From: Chaunax sp. Z400
Lineage: Eukaryota > Chordata > Actinopteri > Lophiiformes > Chaunacidae
Reading direction: 5' to 3'
Assembly: GCA_037577475.1 (NCBI GenBank)
Contig: CM075194.1
Span: forward strand, 27,691,326-27,755,325
DNA: 64,000 nt
The first letter of the stretch is position 1; every line of letters starts with the position of its first letter. The notes under the pieces are model-generated. The model had not been told where the DNA came from, did not search any database, and was given only the letters and a program-made list of their open reading frames with translations. Positions 27,601 to 39,080 of this stretch are shown here, in pieces. The position numbers were made by a program, and so were the translations under genes.

Positions 27601-30600
27601 CATGTACACACACACACACACACACACACACACTGAATATTGTTAAGACAGAAATTATATTTTCTTATCTAGGTTGGTTGGTTTTGTTATCTAGACTGTT
27701 TGGTTTTGTTATCTAGATTGTTTGGTTTTGTTATCTAGATTGTTTGGTTTTCTTATCTAGGTCGGTTGGTTTTGTTATCTAGATTGTTTGGTTTTCTTAT
27801 CTAGGTCGGTTGGTTTTGTTATCTAGATTGTTTGGTTTTGTTGTCTGGTTTGTTTGGTTTTGTTATCTAGATTGTTTGGTTTTGTTATCTAAATTGTTTG
27901 GTTTTGTTGTCTGGTTTGTTTGGTTTTGTTATCTAGATTGTTTGGTTTTGTTATCTAGATTGTTTGGTTTTCTTATCTAGGTCGGTTGGTTTTCTTATCT
28001 AGGTCAGTTGGTTTTGTTATCTGGATTGTTTGGTTTTGTTGTCTAGTTTTTTTGGTTTTGTTGTCTAGTTTGTTTGGTTTTGTTATCTAGATCCTTTGGT
28101 TTTCTTATCTAGGTCGGTTGGTTTTCTTATCTAGGTCGGTTGGTTTTCTTATCTAGGTCGGTTGGTTTTGTTATCTAGATTGTTTGGTTTTGTTATCTCG
28201 ATTGTTTGGTTTTGTTATCTAGATAGGTTGGTTTTGTTATCTTGATATCTATATTGTTTGCTTTTGTTATCTAGTTTGTTTGGTTTTGTTATCTTGATTG
28301 TTTGGTTTTGTTATCTAGATTGTTTGATTTTGTTATCTAGGTTGGTTGGTTTTGTTATCTAGGTTGGTTGGTTTAGTTATGTAGGTCGGTTGGTTTTGTT
28401 ATCTAGATTGTTTGGTTTTGTTGTCTAGTTTTTTTGGTTTTGTTATCTAGATCGTTTGGTTTTCTTATCTAGGTCGGTTGGTTTTGTTATCTAGATTGTT
28501 TGGTTTTGTTATCTCGATTGTTTGCTTTTGTTATCTAGATAGGTTGGTTTTGTTATCTTGATTGTTTGGTTTTGTTATCTAGATTGTTTGGTTTTGTTAT
28601 CTAGATTGTTTGGTTTTGTTATCTAGATTGTTTGGTTTTGTTATCTAGATTGTTTGGTTTTCTTATCTAGGTCGGTTGGTTTTCTTATCTAGGTCAGTTG
28701 GTTTTGTTATCTGGATTGTTTGGTTTTGTTGTCTAGTTTTTTTGGTTTTGTTGTCTAGTTTGTTTGGTTTTGTTATCTAGATCCTTTGGTTTTCTTATCT
28801 AGGTCGGTTGGTTTTCTTATCTAGGTCGGTTGGTTTTCTTATCTAGGTCGGTTGGTTTTGTTATCTAGATTGTTTGGTTTTGTTATCTCGATTGTTTGGT
28901 TTTGTTATCTAGATAGGTTGGTTTTGTTATCTTGATATCTATATTGTTTGCTTTTGTTATCTAGTTTGTTTGGTTTTGTTATCTTGATTGTTTGGTTTTG
29001 TTATCTAGATTGTTTGATTTTGTTATCTAGGTTGGTTGGTTTTGTTATCTAGGTTGGTTGGTTTAGTTATGTAGGTCGGTTGGTTTTGTTATCTAGATTG
29101 TTTGGTTTTGTTGTCTAGTTTTTTTGGTTTTGTTATCTAGATCGTTTGGTTTTCTTATCTAGGTCGGTTGGTTTTGTTATCTTGATTGTTTGGTTTTGTT
29201 ATCTAGATTGTTTGGTTTTGTTATCTAGATTGTTTGGTTTTGTTATCTAGATTGTTTGGTTTTGTTATCTAGATTGTTTGGTTTTGTTATCTAGGTCGGT
29301 TGGTTTTGTTATGTAGGTCGGTTGGTTTTGTTATCTAGGTTGGTTAGTTTTGTTATCTAGGTTGGTTGGTTTTGTTATCTTGATTGGTTGGTTTTGATGA
29401 TCTATGTTGTTGATTGTCTGGATATTTCATGTTGAATAAATTTAAGAATTTCCTTTTTGGCTAAACCCTGACTTACGCTATAGCCAAAAAGGAAATCAGT
29501 CCTCCTTTTGTTTGGGGTAAACATAACGTCGTAACACTGACGTCCTGGAAATGATGCTGTGCTCACGATCTGGTTTTTATTAATAGAAGCATAACGTTAG
29601 CCTCAAGCTTACATTGTTTACCTTTTTTGGTAACACCATCAGCTGCCAAACTCAGACATTACCGATGTAATCATCCAGATTTTAGATAGTAAATATCAAA
29701 TATGGTTGCAATGATCATAGCGGCTGTGATTGGTCTGGCAGTAGTTTGCGAGATTTAAGACTGTAAATCTGGGCTGGACGTTGGTCCTAGACCAGGTTTC
29801 TCTTCTGATAGTCACGAGAGGTAAAGTGGGATTAACTCAAGCCAAACCTCATGAACTCTGCTTTGCTTTCATTGAAAACAGCCTTCAAGTGCTGGGTGGA
29901 GGACATTAACATAATAGGCTGCATGAAACAACTGCACCTTCAACTTTGTGACCTCTGGTAAATCCTCAACACTGTTAAGCCTCCACATTTTCTGAAAAGC
30001 ACACTGCGGTTTGGGTTTACATTTACCAGCTCATAACATGAGCTGGAGCCCATACATCAAATGATCCGGCTGACAGGCTTTCTCTCCATCTCCCTTCACT
30101 GTGGATTAACATCAAGCTTAATGTGTTATCTTTCTGAAGATTAAGAGCAATAATACACCCCACATGTTAGCCCCCACCCCCACCCCGCCCACTGAAAGAG
30201 ATGCAGCATCTGATCTGATCCACATAATTCTAAATGCGTATGTGTACAAACAGTTACATGTGTACATGCTCATCAGTATACTAATTGTGAGATCAGGGGT
30301 TATTTTGGGTAGAGTGTGTGTTTCAAGCTGTGGGTGTGAGATTTAAAACCCAACAGGTGTTTACCAGGCAGGGACCAAACTTAGGGCCCGTTTACACGAG
30401 TACCGTTTCACCCAAAAACGGAAAACTAAAATAAACATTGGGCTGTCAGGTTTCTTTGTGCTGCAGACTCTGTTGAGTTTATTTACACTCCTCCAATGTA
30501 GATTTACTGATCCACCACTGTCATCTTATTCTGTAATGTTAATTTTGAAAAGTTACACCACTTATCGTTTCTGAAACAATGCCGTGTGAACACAGGATTT

Positions 30601-31800
30601 TGAAAACGCAAAGAAAAAACGTCTCCTTTTTCAGCAACAACGGTGTTGTGTAAACAGGGCCTCAGTCATCTCTAGCACATTCATTTAAACCCTCTGTTGA
30701 ATATATATATATATATATATATCTTGTAAGTTCCAATTCTAAGTTACTTCAGAACCACTTGAGATTTTCTTTTGTTGTCTTTTGGGTTGCAGTCACATGA
30801 GAACAACAAAGGAACAAACGTCAGACCTGAAGGGGTTTGTTTTGTGATCTTCTGTGTGTCTCCTGAGGATGGACAAGATATTCATTAACCACTTAAATCT
30901 ACAGCAAGATGAATTGACAACCACAATCCAGATAGTTTCATGGAACCCTGAAGAAGAAAATTAAAAGTAATTCCTAGGATTCTGATTTTCATTGTCCCAG
31001 CAGTGCCTGATGTGGGAAAAAATGGTGGTGGTACCCTAAATGAGCAGATGTAGGACATGGTCCTTGATTGAATGATACATATTTGGAAATTTTGGCATTT
31101 CATCCCAATTCAAATGTATGTCTACATGCATTTAATTGCATAGATTACATATGCATACATTACATTTCCAGAGTTTGCATATAAATGTAAAGTTGGTTAC
31201 TATATTAGGATTTATTATATTACGTTGTAATTAAGGCTTGGATTTCCTCACCCTTCTGTCTGAGTCCTTGTCCACAGTGTACTCCCAAAGATTACATGTT
31301 TACTTTCTTTCAAATTGCAGAAATCGTCAACTTGGTCTAAAAACCTAGATGATTAAATCATTGCCGTATTAATTTTGACACTATGCAATACCTAACGTAC
31401 CTGGTTTTACTGCATTGTTCACCTCTCATCTATTGTACATTCAATACACAAGTATGCATATATTTAAAATGTCAATGATGATATAACTTTCACCTTTGTG
31501 TTGACTACAACCACAGAGTGATCAATATCAAAAAGGGAAAATAGGATTAATTTCATTTGAACTTTTATCTATTATTGCAGCTCCAGCCTCAGACTGCAGT
31601 GACACTGCTGAACATAAATCCAAAGGGCAGAAAAACAGGCTTTAGCCACGTCCCAATTTATATGGAGGAGAAAACAGAAACAATGATTGCAGTGATTACC
31701 CCGGGCCAAGTTGTAAACAACCATCACAGTTTTCAAACTGGTTTCAAACGTCTTCCTCACAATGATTATCAGTGACAGTCTCATTCTAACCATTGGTATA

Positions 31801-31834
<34 letters not shown>

Positions 31835-34800
31835 CAACTACAGTCAAGATCTGCTCCAGCGTTTCTGCTTGTTAATAGTCCATTTTTCCTCTCCACTGTC
31901 TTCCATGTTCCTGTTCATGGGGAACAGTTGAGTCTCTGTTGATCCTGAGTTGAAGTCATTCTTCTTCTCTTAACCTTTTGTCTACTTATTGTTTGTGTCC
32001 TGTTTTTGAACTGTAAACAGCTCAGTGCCTCTGTCTGATCACGTCAGTTCTCCAGGTCATGGTCAGGGGGTTCCTGCTTACTCTGATGAGTGAGGGGCTA
32101 GTCTATTGGTTGGTAAGAGCACCCACCCTCATTGAACCTCTACTCCTATTCATCACCAGACACCCAGGTGTCTTTATCACTAAGCTGGGGAACACATAGG
32201 AGAGTCTGTCACAGTCTAAAGCAAAATATCAGTGACCTATCATACTCATGCATTCCAGTCGCTGATTTCTACTGCATGCTTCCCAAGACTCACAAGAGTC
32301 CTACTGATTACTGGGTAAATAAAGCAGCTGATGTAGCAGACGGGTGTCTTCAGGGGAGAGGCATGGAGGACCTCTGCTTAGAGGTGGCTGATGTTTTTGA
32401 GACACTGTAATGAGCCTATTCAAAAGCCAGCTAGCTCAAAGCTGGATGGCTAAATAGGTCCAGGAAAAGGATCGATGAAGACCACAGGGAGATGAAATCC
32501 TGGCCCAGTAAACCTGCAGCAGAACATTAAGTCAGACTGTTGCTGTGTTGAGTGATGACACACAGGAGATAGGGAGCTCACACTCCCACCAGCAGAGTGT
32601 GGGTCAGCCCCAGTCAAGTGTAGAACTTCCTTCATTAAAGAGTAGAATGGACAAGATGGCTGAGATGCTTGGCGAGGTTTCCAGTATTAACTCCACAACA
32701 ACTCATTCCACAGGGCGAGAGTCTCAGGGTCTAGACTCTAGAGTCTAGAGTCTAAAGGACGACTTTGTTCACTAGATCCATTTGGTGAATGAGAGGTCTC
32801 TCAAGTTCCCTTGAAGATGTGAGCAGGCGGCACACTATCAAAAACTCCAGGTGACACTGAATGAAATGGAGGAGAAAGTCATAATCACAAAGTCATCTAT
32901 CAACCACTAGTCTTGGTATGGAAGGAAAATGGTGATCTGTGCATGTGTACTGACTTTGACTGGCTGAACGCCCGGACAGTAAAGGACGCTTTCCCTCTTC
33001 CCCATCAGGTAAATGGCCTTGGTGCTATGGGAGGAAACGTGATGTTCAGTACCATGGTCCTCACATGTGGATCCTATAACATCCCCCTTCATGAAGAAAA
33101 CCCAACTGGGAGGAGAAGGAACGGGCAGATACCTGCAAAGAGCTGCAGAGTGAACCCTGACAGGTGACCACGCCCTACACAACCTGATAGATGTCCTGCT
33201 CAGTAATGTGCGGGCTCACCCTGATTTCTCCAGGCCATTCATCCTCTCCACCGATGCATCATCTGACGGTACTAGAGTATACTATCCCAGGTTACGCTTG
33301 GTGATGAACGGGTTCATCCCAGTGTTTGCTAGCAAGATCCTGACCAAGACCCTGAGCTCACCTACATTCTCACCAAGCTAAAGCTAGACGCATATAAGTG
33401 ATGCTGGTTGTCAAAGTTAGCTGCCTATGACATAAATTACATCCCTGCGCCAAAACATGTTGTTGGTCTGACAGCTGTGCTGTGTGGAGAAATAAATGCT
33501 GTGAGCCTGAGAGACGTCTCTGCAGTCTGAGAGGGTTCCACTTATCCAGAGCTGCTAGATCAGCTAAAAGAGGCAGATCCATTCAATTAATTTCATATTA
33601 ATAGGGGTCTCTCAGCATTTCTATAAATTAGGCATAAACTACTTGACAGATCTTCATGAAACCTGGTGGAAGGCCAAAGAAGGAGCCCCTGGATTTTGGA
33701 GAAGATGAAGGAGTGGATCCGTGACTTTTGTTTCACTTTCTTTAACATTGTGAGAGTCCTGAGGGCAGCCATTTGGACCAGTTCGATAATTAATAGTCAT
33801 AAAAGATTCTTCTGGTACACTGATATCCTGTTATTAATTCATGTTAAAGACAGAGCAGGCCTCCATTGAAGGTAACGCTTCATTAATCATTTCACCACTT
33901 CTAGAGAGACATGTGCTGTGCTGTGACTGCTCAGGGTTCTTGGTTGGTCTCTATAATGGCAGATTGACCAATGAAGAAGACACGAACATCACTGATCAAT
34001 CACAAGACAGCCATGAGAAACTGTTAATACATGAACATCATACTTCATCAGGTACCCCCTAACATGAAGTGTTTCCAGATTCAGTCATCTCTCTAATATC
34101 TTTGCTGAGGTCAATGTTCAAATAACCATTTTTTCTTTATGAAATACAACTTGATAAAGTTCGTCAGTAAATATTTTGGACATAACAGGTTTCTCTTTGT
34201 GTTCTCAGGCTGATGTTGACTCGCCTGTTTAGAGGAAAGGGCAGGGTTTGTTGGGGCATTTTCAGCCTCTTTCATTCTGATGCAGCTAAGCCGGTAGCTT
34301 ACTGATCTATGATGGTGGAAAACCCATGTTAAAGTCTTATTCAATATAAAACAGTGAAGGGTTTAAACACATCTGGAGGGAAACAGGGTGGAATATGAGG
34401 CTCTTTATACTAATGCAACTAGAGCCCTGCATCCTCTGCTGGGACTGTAGACCAGATCCTGGGCTATTTTTAGTCCCGTTTCCACTGTGACCTCCTGCTG
34501 CATGCTCTGCCTTTCTCTTACGTGACAATCACTCTAACAAGGAGAGAAGCGACCTTGCTTATCCACAGCTTCACCTTCTGCTCCCAACAAGGTATAACTT
34601 CAGAGAAAGAAGAGGCTGAGGCGCACATGGAGGACACTCAGCTATACCAAATACGAGCCTTTTTCCTCCATCTCTGTTTTTGAGCACGTCTATTAGAGCC
34701 AGCACAGGGGTAAAGGAGCACTCCACCCGTTTACTCCACCCATTTTACACATAAACGTACCAATGGAGGAGTTTGTCAAGAAAATAACTAATGTTGTCAC

Positions 34801-37800
34801 AGTGATGTCATCAGGGGTGTCAGCCAGGTTACAAGTTTAAAAACGGAACAAACAAACAAAAACATCAACCAAAAACATCCGGTCTATGTATCCAGTCCAT
34901 GTAGAGCAGACCGGACACAACAAGGTAATGCTAACGATACGTTAGCAGTAGCATTTAACATAAATCAATGTGTTTTCTAGTTGAGATTAAGGCCAGTAAA
35001 GAACACAAGTTAATTATGGTCATATTTAAGAACCTAAATCAGTGTGGGGCTACCTGGCAAGTATTATGTGTCCTTAAATTAGTTTTGTTCAAGAAAATAA
35101 TAACCCACAGAAAATAAAATGCTGCAGTGAATTTGTTAAAGCATGAGCATTAATATGATAACAGTGAGTATATTTTAATATGATAACAGTGAGTATATTT
35201 TAATGTGATAACTAAGAGTATATTTTAATGTGATAACAGTGAGAATATTTTAATGTGATAACTAAGAGTATATTTTAATATAATAACAGTAAGTAGAGTC
35301 AACAGGTGTAGAGTTAGGGTTAAATAAATGTACATTATCTCTTGTTACCTTCCTTTCCATTAGTTTTTATCTGCAGATGCCTTAAAGGCTGACTCTATGT
35401 CTGAGACTGAAACTTTTAGTTAAAGTTAAGTTTCTCAACTTACAGTCAGTTTAATTATCATGCCTAAGTTTTAAGTTGTATGTGTGTATGTATTTGAAAT
35501 TATTTTTCAGTTTTTGCACTTCAGAAACTGTTTCCTTCTTTAAAACCAAGAACAGTGTAATGTTGCACTGAAATGGACTAAATGGGTTTTGTTTATATAG
35601 ATATTATGCTTTTTGAGTTTCAAAAAATATTTTTCTCTATAAAACCCAGAATGTGATATGCGATTAGCACTTAGATGCACTTTTTGTATTTTATTATACA
35701 TTATTCATATTTATATTTTATATTTAATATTTTCTTTAGAACCAGTTACTAGTGCAATGAAGACAGTTGAGCCAGATAAAGTGGAGCTTGTGGAATGTTA
35801 ATGTTAGAACTCCTGTACCTGTCTCCATCCACCTGAATGGAAAATCCCCAACCACTCCGCCCAGAGCCTATATCTAGCAACCAGCTCGCATGTGGCAATC
35901 TTTTTTTCCCTGAACCAAGAAGCATGTGGACCGGCCTCATCCTACCTGCGAATTGTTTGAACTGTGTATAAGAAATACAAACCAGCTCAAACTTCCTTAA
36001 AATAAAAGATCAAAACAGAACCCTCTGCATGAGCTCATTTGTCCTTACCGACAAACCATTGAGTTGTAAAGGTTCTTAAACCAGAGCTTCCCAAACCTAA
36101 ATATTCTTCAGACTCTGTGTTTTTTCAGCCTCAGATGAATCATTTTATTTGTTGTAACTGTTTTAGTCTCACTGCAGAGACAGATATTATAGTAATTTAA
36201 TCAATAAACATGTTTTTACAAAAAAGCTAAACAATTAGTTGTTTATTAAAGAGACCTGTCTTATTTTCTCTTTTGTATATCACCGTTGCTCTTGAATAAT
36301 GCAAAAGTGATTCAATGAAAAAAATTACAGAGCATACAATATTTCTTATTTGATTAATTGATTAATGGCCAGAATAATCATTAGAATACTGGATTAATAA
36401 AAGAATCGATTACTGCAGCAGTATTTCATACTGGTTTTCTGGAGCTTTTGACCACCCTCATGGTTTTTCAAGAAAGCTAGGAAGCCTTTCAACATGAGGC
36501 AGGATTTGTGTGTGGGGCTGTCAATCAAACTACACACACATGGTTTAAGTGCAGGTAAACCTGTCACCGTCTATGATGCCTTAGTGGAGAAATATGATGG
36601 AAAACTGCCACAAAGAGACGGAGATGCAGCTGCTGGGAAAACACTTAGAACTAAGCCTGTGGAGGTGATTCTCTAAGAGTCAGACAGGTAACAGCAGCTG
36701 AAATAACCAGCGTTTACCACACTGTAACACTCCCAGTCATACAGACCGACAGACTGGTGCAGTAATAGAACAGTAGCACCAGTCAGACTCAGAGACGGCA
36801 AAAAATGTCATGCAGTCGCACAAAAGCAGTGGTCATAGTTTCAGATGTCAGAGTTAAAAACACCAGTGGACCAACTCCAAAGTGACAAAAGCACACACAC
36901 CATTTTCTGTGGCTTCAGGTTTTGTTTTATCTAATGTTTTATTTGATGCCTACATTCTATTGAAATGCAGTAGTTTGATTTGGGATAGGAGGGTGAATAG
37001 AAAGACTTGATGTGAATAATGCTGCTGCTTTGCTTTAGTATATGGTTCTATTATCTTCAGTGTGTGGGTCGACATGGCAAGTGTGAATAACTTTAATATT
37101 ATGGTGTTTGGAGTCACAATCAGTCGTGTTAATATCTGTGGTTGGACAAGATATAGGTAGGATCAGACCTTGATCTAAATGTGTTACTTTTCTTTTTTGG
37201 ATAAACTATGAGCTCACCCTCACTTTTATATGCCCACATGATCTAAACCTTTTTAAAGCACCAGTAGACTTCAAAGAATAGATCCCCATGTCAACAACCT
37301 GCCTGTTGTGTTTTATTGTGTTTATTTAGTCAGATTCACTGTTAAAATAAAAAACAACTACTTTTACTTCAAGCAGACGATCACACAATACAATAAGTAC
37401 TGTTAAACTTAATAATATGATAATAATAATAATAATAATAATAATATTTTTAACATGCTACAGACCTAAACTATAACCTGCGTAATGTGTTTATTTTTTA
37501 GGATTTAAGTTAGATGGACATTATATCATATTTTAGGCTACTTCTCAGTATTGGTAATGTTTCCACATTGTCCCACACAAATATACTCTTTTTCCCACAT
37601 CTGGTTTGTTGGGATCTGGTCAGCCTAGCTTTACAAAACATTCACCCATTCACACACATTCATGCAGTGATGACAGGCTGCCATGTAAGGTGTCATCCTG
37701 CTCACCAGAAGCACTGCAGCTCTTCTGTCCCCCTTCCATGATATTTCTCAGTTTTTATACCAATCAAACAGCCATCAGGAGCAGTTTGGGCTTCAACATG

Positions 37801-38991
37801 CAGCTAGATGTGTTCCTTGATCTTAGATAAATACATGCAAATAGTAGAAATAATGCATATCCCTGTGGGAGCAGTCAACTCTTACCTCCAAACGCTGGCC
37901 TCATGGTAAAGTCATGATCGTCCACTTTGAGCAGATGCTCTGTCTTCATTTTGCGAGATTTGGTCACATCTGGAGGTTTCTTTGTCAAGGAGCTGGAGGA
38001 AGACAACATTCACTGTCAGAGGGGAGTCGACTGAAAGACTGCGCTTTGGTTTAGAAAAAACAAAAAGATTCAATCTGCTGTCACAACTGTGAACAAGATC
38101 TACAAGATGATCCTTTATAGACAACCAGAGCTCTGTCTTTTCTCATATCTGCTCTCCAAACATCCAAACATGTCAGCAGCTAAAAGCTTATAGACAAATT
38201 AATCATCTTTTCATGGCAGACAAATACTAATGTGTTCAAGCAAACACCGGGTCGATCTCTGTGCCTGACATTTCACTCCTAAAAATACAAAGTCTGGCTG
38301 TGATCATTATCAGTGGTATAGTGGGTATAGATCTAACAGTGATGGAGCTTTTTAGGCCAATCATCTCTGACAGACACATTTTTTCTCTAAAACTGAGCTA
38401 TTTGTATCGTAGGGGTATAACAGAACATGTATCTGACCTGAAAATCTTCAGTACGGGCCTTTCAGTATGGTACGCATGTGTACTGAACCAATGCAGCCAG
38501 AACACATGCGTAACATATTTGTGTGCATACGGGACAACTTTAGCGAAGGACCGGATGTTGTTAGTTGAGTCAGTGCAGCAGGCTGGTTGTCATGGCGACC
38601 ACAGACAAACAGGAGTTTGAAGACCCTCCCTCATTATTTAAGTCTGCTGTGTGGGAACACTTTCAGTTCCACAGTCAACTATAATGACGACGGACAAAGA
38701 CAAGTGGATCGTACCAAAGCCGGATGCCCACATTGTGTAACAGCAGTCGGTTATGTAGCTGGTAGCACATCAAACATGCTAACTCGTATGAAATGGTATC
38801 ACCCGAGTGTTAACATCACTGGTACAAGGAAAAAAACGAGTCCAGTGTAAATCCAGCTCCTCATGGCATTAAAGCAGCTGCTGCCTACTAATTCAGACCA
38901 AAGCAATAACAAGAGCCAGAGGTGTTTTATAGCAGCGAATATGAGACTGTTCTCTGTTGTTGAGAACACAGGGTTCAAACACATGATGAGA

Positions 38992-39080
<89 letters not shown>

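Larger units (their letters stand above)
20426..37885. other. gabrr2 intron 2 (17.5 kb)
   Basis: Intron between exons 2 and 3, filled with mobile elements: LINEs at 24197-25641 and 26310-26774, a hAT relic at 26930-27610, the 22-bp array at 27660-29395, an inverted-repeat element at 30384-30662 and a gypsy relic at 32130-33600. The stretches 20430-21740, 22460-23740, 29500-30380, 30700-32100 and 33600-37885 contain no gene or recognised element beyond microsatellites: (CT)n at 31802-31831, a 25-bp repeat at 35153-35294 and (AAT)n at 37419-37447. Confidence 0.8.

Noticed and set aside
32913..33167. Possible host gene frame
   Set aside because: Motifs LNARTVKDAFPLP and STDASSDG identify it as a gypsy-type reverse transcriptase and RNase H relic, not a host gene.
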